NCBI GenBank assembly: GCA_009786185.1 | Contig: WQTS01000124.1 | Location: 1-39,279 of the forward strand | Length of the DNA stretch: 39,279 nucleotides | Source: Bacteroidota bacterium | Lineage (GTDB): Bacteria; Bacteroidota; Bacteroidia; Bacteroidales; WCHB1-69 | Direction: 5' to 3' | Shown: positions 1 through 5,454 of the stretch, in pieces | How positions within the stretch are numbered: the stretch's first letter is position 1 | How the letters are laid out: each line of letters begins with the position of its first letter | The notes under the pieces: generated by a model | Told to the model about the DNA's origin: nothing | What the model saw: the letters and a program-made list of their open reading frames with translations, nothing else | Databases searched by the model: none | Made by a program: the position numbers and the translations under genes

Positions 1-1033
1 TCCTGCCGGTGATGGACAAAGATTATCGTTTAGAGCTTCTACCAATGCTATATGGTATCAATATTATACCGTATCGTTTACCGAACCTTGGGTAGGGGGC
101 AGAAAACCCAACTCCTTAACCGCAGCGTTAAGCTATCAAATTCAAACCAACGGCTATAAAAGAGCGGATCCACGGCACGCTTTTATTAAAATTTTCGGAT
201 TCTCCGTATCTTACGGACAAAAACTAAAATGGCCGGATGACTACTTCCAAATGTCGCATACGTTCTTATACCAGCGTTACAATGTGCACAATTACGGTTC
301 AATTTTTATATTCTCTAACGGATATTCAAACAATCTGAGTTATATTTTTACCATTGGGCGAAACTCTGTAGATGCGCCTATTTATCCGCGTCAAGGTTCT
401 GAGATCATGTTTTCTGCGCAGTTTACGCCTCCGTATTCGCTTTTCTCGAATATAGATTATGCAAATGCCACTCCACAAGAAAAATACAGGTGGTTAGAGT
501 TGCATAAATGGAAATTCAGCACTTCATGGTTCACCCGTTTAGTGGAGAATTTAGTGCTCAATGTGCGCTTCAGATCGGGGTTTATGGGAGCTTACAACAG
601 AGACATCGGTATTTCTCCGTTTGAGCGTTTCTATTTGGGTGGCGACGGATTGTCGAACTATGCCTTAGACGGAAGAGAAGTGATTGGTATGCGTGGTTAC
701 GCTAACGAATCACTAACTCCTCATATGCTTGGATCTCCGATAGGCGCTGCCATCTATAATAAATTCACTGCCGAATTGCGCTATCCCATTACATTGAACC
801 CAAGCGCTACCATCTATTTGTTGACTTTTGCTGAAGCTGGAAACAGTTGGTTAGACAAACGCCAGTACTCACCATTCAAACTCTACAAATCTGCAGGGGT
901 TGGTATTCGCGTTTTCTTGCCGATGTTCGGATTGCTCGGCTTTGACTGGGGTTATGGCTTTGACGAAGTTCCGCACAGACCCGGCGCCAATAGAAGTCAC
1001 TTCCATATCTCCATCAACTCATCTATTGATTAA
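1..1033 (+). CDS. bamA: BamA / Omp85 outer-membrane assembly protein, C-terminal part
   Basis: The open frame runs in from the left edge (first full codon at base 2), so only the C-terminal ~343 residues of the barrel are visible. BamA is the core of the beta-barrel assembly machine and folds outer-membrane proteins. Seen: the Omp85 motif YTVSFTEPWVGGRKP near the start, alternating aromatic beta-strand segments, a Gly-rich surface-loop segment (FERFYLGGDGLSNY) followed by LRYPITLNP, and a C-terminal GFDWGYGFD strand typical of Omp85 barrels. An ATG at 251 is internal and not the start. Three Skp-like chaperone genes follow at once, the classic bamA-skp order, which supports BamA over another Omp85 member such as TamA. 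The POTRA domains lie outside the window. Confidence 0.93.
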   Translation, partial: PAGDGQRLSFRASTNAIWYQYYTVSFTEPWVGGRKPNSLTAALSYQIQTNGYKRADPRHAFIKIFGFSVSYGQKLKWPDDYFQMSHTFLYQRYNVHNYGSIFIFSNGYSNNLSYIFTIGRNSVDAPIYPRQGSEIMFSAQFTPPYSLFSNIDYANATPQEKYRWLELHKWKFSTSWFTRLVENLVLNVRFRSGFMGAYNRDIGISPFERFYLGGDGLSNYALDGREVIGMRGYANESLTPHMLGSPIGAAIYNKFTAELRYPITLNPSATIYLLTFAEAGNSWLDKRQYSPFKLYKSAGVGIRVFLPMFGLLGFDWGYGFDEVPHRPGANRSHFHISINSSID

Positions 1034-1099
1034 TACAAAATGTCAAAATTATTATAATAATCAATTAAAAAATACGTTACAAACCAAAAATTGCGCCTT

Positions 1100-1627
1100 A
1101 TGAAAAAAAATCTTTTATTAATCATTTTAGCTATCAGTTTGTCGTTATCGGCATTCGCTCAACAACAAAGAAACGGATACATTGATTCCGAATATATTTT
1201 GAATAACATTCCTGAGTACAAAGAAGCTCAAAAAGAATTGGACAGACTTGCTGTAAATTGGCAGAGAGATATTGAAAAAAGATTCGCTTCTATTGATTCA
1301 ATGTATAAGCAATATCAAGTAGAGGCAATTACTTTGCCGGAAAACCTTAAACAGAAAAGAGAAGAAGCTATTATTAAAGCAGAGCAAGATGCAAAAGAAT
1401 TGCAGAAAAAACGTTTTGGAAAAGATGGCGACTTGTTTAAAAAAAGAGAAGAGTTGGTAAAACCCATTCAGGATAGAGTTTTTAATGCTATAGAAGCTAT
1501 TGCAAAAGACAGAGGTTATGCGTTTGTTTTTGATGTAGCAGGCTCAATGACAATTGTATATGCCGACCCGAAATGGGATTTGAATGATATGGTGATGCAA
1601 CGTTTGGGAATAACAGTGAGAGATTAA
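1100..1627 (+). CDS. Skp/OmpH-family periplasmic chaperone (copy 1)
   Basis: A 175-residue exported protein of the Skp/OmpH family, which holds unfolded outer-membrane proteins in the periplasm on their way to BamA. The ATG at 1100 is preferred over an in-frame TTG at 1091 because it begins a clean signal peptide (MKKNLLLIILAISLSLSAFA, cleavage before QQ). The mature protein starts with the family's short beta segment (GYIDSEYILNNIPEYKEAQKE), has a long charged coiled-coil middle rich in K, E and Q, and closes with a segment ending in YAFVFDVAG. The length fits the family (about 160-180). It lies 66 bases after bamA and 19 before the next copy, so probably one operon. This is the most divergent of the three copies. 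Confidence 0.9.
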   Translation: MKKNLLLIILAISLSLSAFAQQQRNGYIDSEYILNNIPEYKEAQKELDRLAVNWQRDIEKRFASIDSMYKQYQVEAITLPENLKQKREEAIIKAEQDAKELQKKRFGKDGDLFKKREELVKPIQDRVFNAIEAIAKDRGYAFVFDVAGSMTIVYADPKWDLNDMVMQRLGITVRD

Positions 1628-1646
1628 TTTTAATACAATATAAATA

Positions 1647-2141
1647 ATGAAAAAGATTACGTTAATTTTAGTAGCATTGGTGGTTTGCATGACTTCCACG
1701 TTTGCGCAAAAGTATGGACATGTAAATTCGAATGAAATCATGCAAGTAATGCCCGGAATAGATTCCGTTCAAATAAAGTTGATGGATTTTCATAATAGCT
1801 TGCAGGTTATTTATGAAAATATGTTCAATGAGTTTCAAACAAAGAAAGACAGATTCGATAAAGAAGCCGGCACGATGTCATCTGCTGTTAGAAAACTAAG
1901 AGAAGATGAACTTATCGCTCTTCAAAACAGAATACAGGAGTTTGAAATGAATGTTCAACAAGACATTGAAGAAGAAAAATTCCGCTTAATTGCTCCTTTT
2001 CAAGAAAAAGTGCAAAATGCTATTAATGATGTAGCAAAAGAACACAAATACAACTACATTTTCGATACTCAAATCTTGCTTTATTATGATGGTGGAGATG
2101 ATGTAACGCCGTTAGTAAGGAAGAAGTTGGGGATAAAGTAG
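1647..2141 (+). CDS. Skp/OmpH-family periplasmic chaperone (copy 2)
   Basis: A 164-residue Skp/OmpH-like protein with a signal peptide (MKKITLILVALVVCMTSTFA, then QKYGHV). The mature N-terminus (GHVNSNEIMQVMPGIDSVQ) is nearly the same as in copy 3 (GHVDYGEIMKSMPGIDSIQ), and both end in a (K/E)LGIK tail, so copies 2 and 3 are recent duplicates of each other. The middle is a predicted coiled coil (residues about 45-125) that would form the tentacle arms of the Skp trimer. It sits 19 bases after copy 1 and 26 before copy 3. The role, carrying clients to BamA, is inferred from family and context. Confidence 0.9.
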   Translation: MKKITLILVALVVCMTSTFAQKYGHVNSNEIMQVMPGIDSVQIKLMDFHNSLQVIYENMFNEFQTKKDRFDKEAGTMSSAVRKLREDELIALQNRIQEFEMNVQQDIEEEKFRLIAPFQEKVQNAINDVAKEHKYNYIFDTQILLYYDGGDDVTPLVRKKLGIK

Positions 2142-2143
2142 AG

Positions 2144-2164
2144 TTTAAAGATTTAAAATTTAAA
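2144..2164. repeat. TTTAAA triple repeat in the copy 3 leader
   Basis: Three TTTAAA units (2144-2149, 2152-2157, 2159-2164) fill most of the short gap between the second and third skp-like genes. Each unit is its own inverted repeat. It may be a degenerate dispersed AT repeat or simply an A/T-rich leader ahead of the ATG at 2168. Confidence 0.5.
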
Positions 2165-2167
2165 GTT

Positions 2168-2683
2168 ATGAATATATTGAAAATCAAGAAAATTGCTTTC
2201 TGCTTTCTGCTTTCCGCCTTCTGCTTCCATGGGTTCGCGCAATCCAAATTCGGACACGTAGACTATGGTGAAATTATGAAAAGCATGCCCGGCATTGACT
2301 CCATTCAAAATGTAATTGTAAATTACAATGCTGATTTACAGTCTATCGGAGAGCAAATGGTAAGAGAGTTTCAAGAGAAACAGGCTGCATTTGAGCAATT
2401 GGCAAATACCCCCGGCACTTCACCGGCAATATTAAAAATAAGACAGGAAGAGCTGCAATCTATGATAAAACGTATTCAAGAGTTTGCGCAATCTATGGAA
2501 ATGGATGTTCAAGATAAACAATTAGAATTATTGGAACCTTTTCAAACTAAATTAATAGACGCGATTAAAAAAGTAGCTAAAGCTAACCACTATAGTTATG
2601 TTTTTGACATTTCTACGCTATTGTTTTCCTCGCCAAGCGATGATTTGACTAACAAAGTTAAAGCGGAGTTGGGGATAAAATAG
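2168..2683 (+). CDS. Skp/OmpH-family periplasmic chaperone (copy 3)
   Basis: A 171-residue Skp/OmpH-like protein and last gene of the bamA cluster, followed by a strong terminator at 2729-2763. The mature part matches copy 2 (MPGIDSIQ; coiled coil about residues 50-130; SYVFDISTLLF; AELGIK end). The signal peptide is odd: its hydrophobic core (FCFLLSAFCFHGFA) is written by degenerate GCTTTCT heptamers at 2195-2228, and the leader upstream has three closely spaced TTTAAA units (2144-2164). This suggests that a dispersed repeat built or replaced the export signal. A slip of one 7-base unit would shift the frame. Function inferred from the family. Confidence 0.88.
   Translation: MNILKIKKIAFCFLLSAFCFHGFAQSKFGHVDYGEIMKSMPGIDSIQNVIVNYNADLQSIGEQMVREFQEKQAAFEQLANTPGTSPAILKIRQEELQSMIKRIQEFAQSMEMDVQDKQLELLEPFQTKLIDAIKKVAKANHYSYVFDISTLLFSSPSDDLTNKVKAELGIK
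2195..2228 (+). repeat. GCTTTCT-type heptamer array inside a signal peptide
   Basis: Five consecutive near-identical 7-base units: GCTTTCT, GCTTTCT, GCTTTCC, GCCTTCT and a shortened GCTTCC. Because 7 is not a multiple of 3, the array is read through all three phases and gives a 7-residue Phe/Leu/Cys/Ala-rich peptide period, which forms the h-region of the copy 3 Skp signal peptide. Confidence 0.75.
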
Positions 2684-2728
2684 TAAAATCCTTCCAAAAA
2701 TCCTTTCGCCATAATTTGCGAAAAGACG

Positions 2729-2763
2729 AAAAAAGCAGTTTTTTAAGAGAAAACTGCTTTTTT
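2729..2763 (+). terminator. Rho-independent terminator after the skp cluster
   Basis: A 14-base perfect inverted repeat with arms at 2729-2742 and 2750-2763, core AAAAGCAGTTTT / AAAACTGCTTTT, a 7-base loop and a run of six T at the end. It lies 46 bases past the stop of the third skp-like gene. The A/T-rich arms could let it work in both directions. Confidence 0.85.
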
Positions 2764-2812
2764 ATTAAAATTTTATTTTGAGGAACTATTAATTATTTTT
2801 TAATCTTCCCTC

Positions 2813-2843
2813 TTGACAAATGCGTTTTTGAGTTGTATATTTG
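2813..2843 (+). promoter_or_regulatory. Bacteroidota-type promoter upstream of the RAYT element
   Basis: TTGAC at 2813-2817, 18 bases, then TATATTTG at 2836-2843. This matches the -33/-7 consensus known for the Bacteroidota primary sigma factor. The same core with identical spacing stands before the helicase at 38108-38138. Transcription would begin near 2850 and run through the left hairpin block into the transposase. Confidence 0.65.
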
Positions 2844-2946
2844 CGCGACTAATTATTACTCATTAAACTCATCCTGAGATGGCCACTCTAAAATCGTTAT
2901 ATGCTGAAAATAAAATAAATAAAGCAAAGAATTTTCTTAAACGAAG

Positions 2947-3046
2947 ATTCGCCGTAGGCGATGAACTTTTAATAACCCCGAGCAAGTTTACGCAGCTCGG
3001 GGTAAGAAGACATAATGAACGAAATGGGAACTACGTGGTAGTTCAA
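2947..3046. repeat. Left inverted flank of the RAYT element (three hairpins)
   Basis: About 100 bases holding three stem-loops: TCGCC-GTA-GGCGA (2949-2961), ACCCCGAGC / GCTCGGGGT with an 11-base loop (2975-3003), and GAACTAC-GTG-GTAGTTC (3028-3044). The same three hairpins recur in reverse order on the far side of the transposase (3534-3631). REP-type palindromes beside an IS200-like transposase are the hallmark of RAYT systems. A 61-codon frame from an ATG at 2879 reads through the block (FAVGDELLITPSKF...), but a matching peptide is read from the opposite flank, so I treat it as repeat-encoded and not as a gene. Confidence 0.8.
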
Positions 3047-3079
3047 CAAAAAACATCTTACTAACTAAAACCTTACACT

Positions 3080-3535
3080 ATGTCAGCTTATCGCCAAATA
3101 CTTTATCACATTATTTTTCGCACTAGAAGTAGCGAAAAAACTATCAATTTGACTCATTTAGATAAATTAAAAAACTATATTTGGGGAGTAATAACAAATA
3201 AAAAGTGTGTATTGTTCCGAATTAATTGTATGGAAGATCATGTTCATATCCTTTCCGATCTTCATCTGTCTGTTGCATCAGCAGACTATATTAAGGATAT
3301 TAAAGTAGCATCGACAAGGTGGATAAAATCATCAGGATTTTTCCCGAATTTTAGAGGCTGGGGGATAAAATACTGTGCATTAACTTATTCGTATAAGGAA
3401 CGCGATATTCTGATCAATTATATCAAAAATCAGCAGGAACATCACAGAAAAGAGAGTTTTCAGGATGAAATCAATCGTCTTTTTCAGAAGCATGGTATTG
3501 AAATGGATGAAAAATGGTTTTGGGAAGATAGTTGA
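3080..3535 (+). CDS. IS200-like Y1 transposase, RAYT type
   Basis: A 151-residue protein of the IS200/IS605 TnpA superfamily, single-strand DNA transposases of the HUH/Y1 class. Seen: the N-terminal YRQILYHIIFRTRSSE strand, the metal-binding HUH motif as DHVHIL (about residues 53-58), and the catalytic-helix tyrosine in INYIKNQQEHHRKESF (about residue 114). The C-terminus adds HGIEMDEKWFWED. Most IS200 proteins have short subterminal hairpins; here complex three-hairpin palindrome blocks lie in inverted orientation on both sides, as in REP-associated tyrosine transposases (RAYTs), which are single-copy domesticated relatives that spread REP palindromes. The stop codon overlaps the first base pairs of the right-hand hairpin. 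All recognisable catalytic residues are present, so it may be active. Confidence 0.88.
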   Translation: MSAYRQILYHIIFRTRSSEKTINLTHLDKLKNYIWGVITNKKCVLFRINCMEDHVHILSDLHLSVASADYIKDIKVASTRWIKSSGFFPNFRGWGIKYCALTYSYKERDILINYIKNQQEHHRKESFQDEINRLFQKHGIEMDEKWFWEDS

Positions 3536-3631
3536 ACTACTACGTAGTTCTGTGTTGATTTGTTCCATCGTTTTACCCCGAGTTGCGTAAACTTGCTCGG
3601 GGTTATCAAAAGTTTATCGCCTACGGCGAAT
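3534..3631. repeat. Right inverted flank of the RAYT element (three hairpins)
   Basis: Inverted partner of 2947-3046. Hairpins: GAACTAC-TAC-GTAGTTC (3534-3550), ACCCCGAG / CTCGGGGT (3575-3603) and TCGCC-TAC-GGCGA (3617-3629). Outer and middle hairpins are almost identical to the left flank; the stretch between hairpins 2 and 3 has diverged. Read on the minus strand it encodes nearly the same peptide as the left flank. Confidence 0.8.
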
Positions 3632-3723
3632 AAGAACTCAATATTCTTACATACTACTTCAATAAAAAGTAATAGCATTTCAAAATAAAATATTTAACCA
3701 AAAAAACTTAAAAACTAATCAAA

Positions 3724-4800
3724 ATGCCTTTCACCATCCGCTTTCTGCTACTAAGGTTGCCTTTTAAAAATAAGGTTTTCCTTTCTCCTTTTTCCTTTCT
3801 CCTTTTCTACCTTCTCCATCTCATTGCCTTTTCACAACAGGAGTCGTCCCTCCGCTACTGCATCGCCTTCTACAACGTTGAAAATCTTTTCGATCCGGAA
3901 AAAGATCCTGATAAAAACGATGAGGCTTTTACGCCTACCGGGTTTTATCGTTGGACGTATAAGCGTTTTTATAAAAAACTGAATGATATCGCCAAGGTGT
4001 TTTTGGCGATGAATGCTTGGGAGCCGCCGGATATTATTGGCTTGGCGGAAATTGAAAACGCAAATGTGCTGAAGAAACTCTGTTACACTACAGGATTAAA
4101 AGCATACCGTTACCGCTACGTGCATTACGATTCGCCGGATGCGCGCGGAATAGATGTGGCGCTACTCTATCGAAAAGATAGAATACAAATTATAGAAAGT
4201 TATCCCGTTCCGGTTGTTTTTCCGTTTGAGCCAACTGCAAAAAACAGAGATATTTTGTATGCCAAAGCGCTTATGGCAAAAGAAGACACATTACATTTGT
4301 TTGTAAACCACTGGACATCGCGGTTTGGCGGACATGGCGCCACCATCCCCAAACGCAACTATTATGCGCAAGTATTGAGAAAGCAAGTAGACTCGCTGCT
4401 ATTCATAAATAGCAACGCATACATTATTATTATGGGAGATTTTAATGATTATCCTACTGATGAAAGCATGCTAACCTATTTACAAGCAAAAAAATATGAA
4501 AATGAAACAACGGAAGGAACTTTATTTAATTTAATGTTTCCTTTATTAGGAAAAAACAGAGGAACGCATAAATCGCAGGAATTTTGGGGATGCTTAGACC
4601 AGTTTATCGTATCGAAATCATTATTAAATAATGAAAACAAGTGGCAAGTAGAAAATAGAGAAGCCATTATTTTTGATGCGCCTTTTTTGTTAACGGTGGA
4701 TGAAAAGTATGGTGGCGTAAAAACATTTCGTACTTATATGGGACCGAAATATTTGGGTGGGTATTCGGATCATTTGCCGGTGAAAATTATACTGCGGTGA
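3724..4800 (+). CDS. Secreted endonuclease/exonuclease/phosphatase-family protein
   Basis: A 358-residue exported protein with the EEP (DNase I-like) fold, which hydrolyses phosphodiester or phosphomonoester bonds using a divalent metal. Seen in order: FYNVENLFD (about residue 48), the metal-binding Glu in GLAEIEN, DSPDARGIDVALLYRKDR, NHWTSRFGG (catalytic His region), MGDFNDYPTDES (Asp/Asn pair) and the C-terminal SDHLPVKI. All EEP catalytic signatures are present. The substrate cannot be read from sequence; related Bacteroidota proteins are annotated as secreted nucleases. The signal-peptide core (FLSPFSFLLFYLLHLIAFS) is encoded by TTTCTCC-type heptamers at about 3776-3817. A TTAACCAA motif lies upstream (3694-3701). 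The gene stands alone, downstream of the RAYT element. Confidence 0.87.
   Translation: MPFTIRFLLLRLPFKNKVFLSPFSFLLFYLLHLIAFSQQESSLRYCIAFYNVENLFDPEKDPDKNDEAFTPTGFYRWTYKRFYKKLNDIAKVFLAMNAWEPPDIIGLAEIENANVLKKLCYTTGLKAYRYRYVHYDSPDARGIDVALLYRKDRIQIIESYPVPVVFPFEPTAKNRDILYAKALMAKEDTLHLFVNHWTSRFGGHGATIPKRNYYAQVLRKQVDSLLFINSNAYIIIMGDFNDYPTDESMLTYLQAKKYENETTEGTLFNLMFPLLGKNRGTHKSQEFWGCLDQFIVSKSLLNNENKWQVENREAIIFDAPFLLTVDEKYGGVKTFRTYMGPKYLGGYSDHLPVKIILR
3776..3817 (+). repeat. TTTCTCC heptamer array inside the nuclease signal peptide
   Basis: TTTCTCC (3782-3788), TTTTTCC (3789-3795) and TTTCTCC (3796-3802) in tandem, followed by degenerate pyrimidine units. It is the same heptamer family as at 5278-5325 and, in reverse complement, at 4822-4864 and 19014-19041. 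Read in this phase it supplies Phe/Leu/Ser residues for the hydrophobic core of the signal peptide. Confidence 0.75.
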
Positions 4801-4821
4801 GAAATATGGTGAAAGGGAGGA

Positions 4822-4864
4822 GGAGAAAGGAGAAGGGAGAAAGGAGAAGGGAGAAAGGAGGGGG
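4822..4864. repeat. GGAGAAR heptamer array, left of the four-helix gene
   Basis: Five perfect GGAGAAA/GGAGAAG units (4822-4856) followed by GGAGGGGG. It begins just after the nuclease stop codon. Its inner edge (GGAGAAAGGAGG) is the inverted match of the inner edge of the array at 5278-5325, so the two arrays bracket the small gene between them. Confidence 0.85.
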
Positions 4865-4916
4865 ATTTTTAGGAATGGTTAATTTGAAAAATATGAATAT
4901 TAAAAACAAAAAGGCA

Positions 4917-5273
4917 ATGATCAATAATTTTGAAGATTTGGAGATTTGGAAAGAAGGAATGCGCATAAGCGTGAAAACTTATGAAATATTGAAAAATTGT
5001 AAAGATTATGGACTGAAAGACCAAATGCAAAGAGCTGCGGTTTCTATTCCCTCTAATATTGCAGAAGGATTTGAACGACAGACGAATAAAGAGTTCATCC
5101 AATTTTTGTATATAGCTAAAGGTTCATGTGGAGAATTGCGCACACAGTTTTATTTGGCAAGTAAATTGAAAATCATTGAAAATGAAAACCTCGCAATACT
5201 AATATACAAACTAAAACAATTATCTTCAATGATTTCCACCCTTATTAAAATCCGAAAAACCAACTTCAAATAA
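4917..5273 (+). CDS. Four-helix-bundle protein (23S rRNA intervening-sequence family)
   Basis: A 118-residue protein of the family first known from open frames in 23S rRNA intervening sequences, with distant kinship to the Avd protein of diversity-generating retroelements. Seen: NFEDLEIWKEGMRI at the start, AAVSIPSNIAEGFERQTNKEFIQFLYIAKGSCGELRTQ in the middle and an amphipathic C-terminal helix, all hallmarks of the family. The molecular role is not established; these small basic bundles probably bind nucleic acid. The ATG at 4917 gives the canonical N-terminus; in-frame ATGs at 4875 and 4893 are possible but the extra residues are not family-like. A still longer frame from 4797 would translate the purine array and is unlikely. 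The gene is framed by inverted GGAGAAR arrays, which suggests transfer as a unit. Confidence 0.88.
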   Translation: MINNFEDLEIWKEGMRISVKTYEILKNCKDYGLKDQMQRAAVSIPSNIAEGFERQTNKEFIQFLYIAKGSCGELRTQFYLASKLKIIENENLAILIYKLKQLSSMISTLIKIRKTNFK

Positions 5274-5277
5274 ACAC

Positions 5278-5325
5278 CTCCTTTCTCCTTTCTCCTTTCT
5301 CCTTTCTCCTTTCTCCTTTTTTTCC
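5278..5325. repeat. TTTCTCC heptamer array, right of the four-helix gene
   Basis: Five perfect TTTCTCC units (5282-5316) flanked by CTCC and by a T-run ending in CC. It is the inverted counterpart of 4822-4864. Copy-number change at either array would not affect a reading frame here, unlike the related arrays in murC and the nuclease. Confidence 0.85.
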
Positions 5326-5365
5326 AAAAAAAATTAACACCCAATAGTTGATATTTGAAAAAATG

Positions 5366-5373
5366 TATTTTTG
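5366..5373 (+). promoter_or_regulatory. Probable -7 box for the giant adhesin gene
   Basis: TATTTTTG at 5366-5373 fits the Bacteroidota -7 consensus and would give a leader of about 75 bases. I see no convincing -33 box at the usual distance (nearest TTG at 5348 is too close), so the call is tentative. The leader ends with TTAACCAA (5435-5442), 12 bases before the ATG. Confidence 0.4.
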
Positions 5374-5454
5374 CAGGCTCATTGTATTATAATGTGTAAA
5401 AACTATGACGTATAAAATTAAACCAAATAATTTATTAACCAACATTTATTTATT

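Noticed and set aside
2879-3064. 61-codon open frame with its own ATG
   Set aside because: Most of it reads through the hairpin block, and the inverted flank gives nearly the same peptide, so it is repeat-derived. It is mentioned as an observation but not called as a gene.
4797-4916. N-terminal extension of the four-helix gene rich in Lys, Arg, Glu and Gly
   Set aside because: It translates the GGAGAAR array; the family N-terminus begins at the ATG at 4917.
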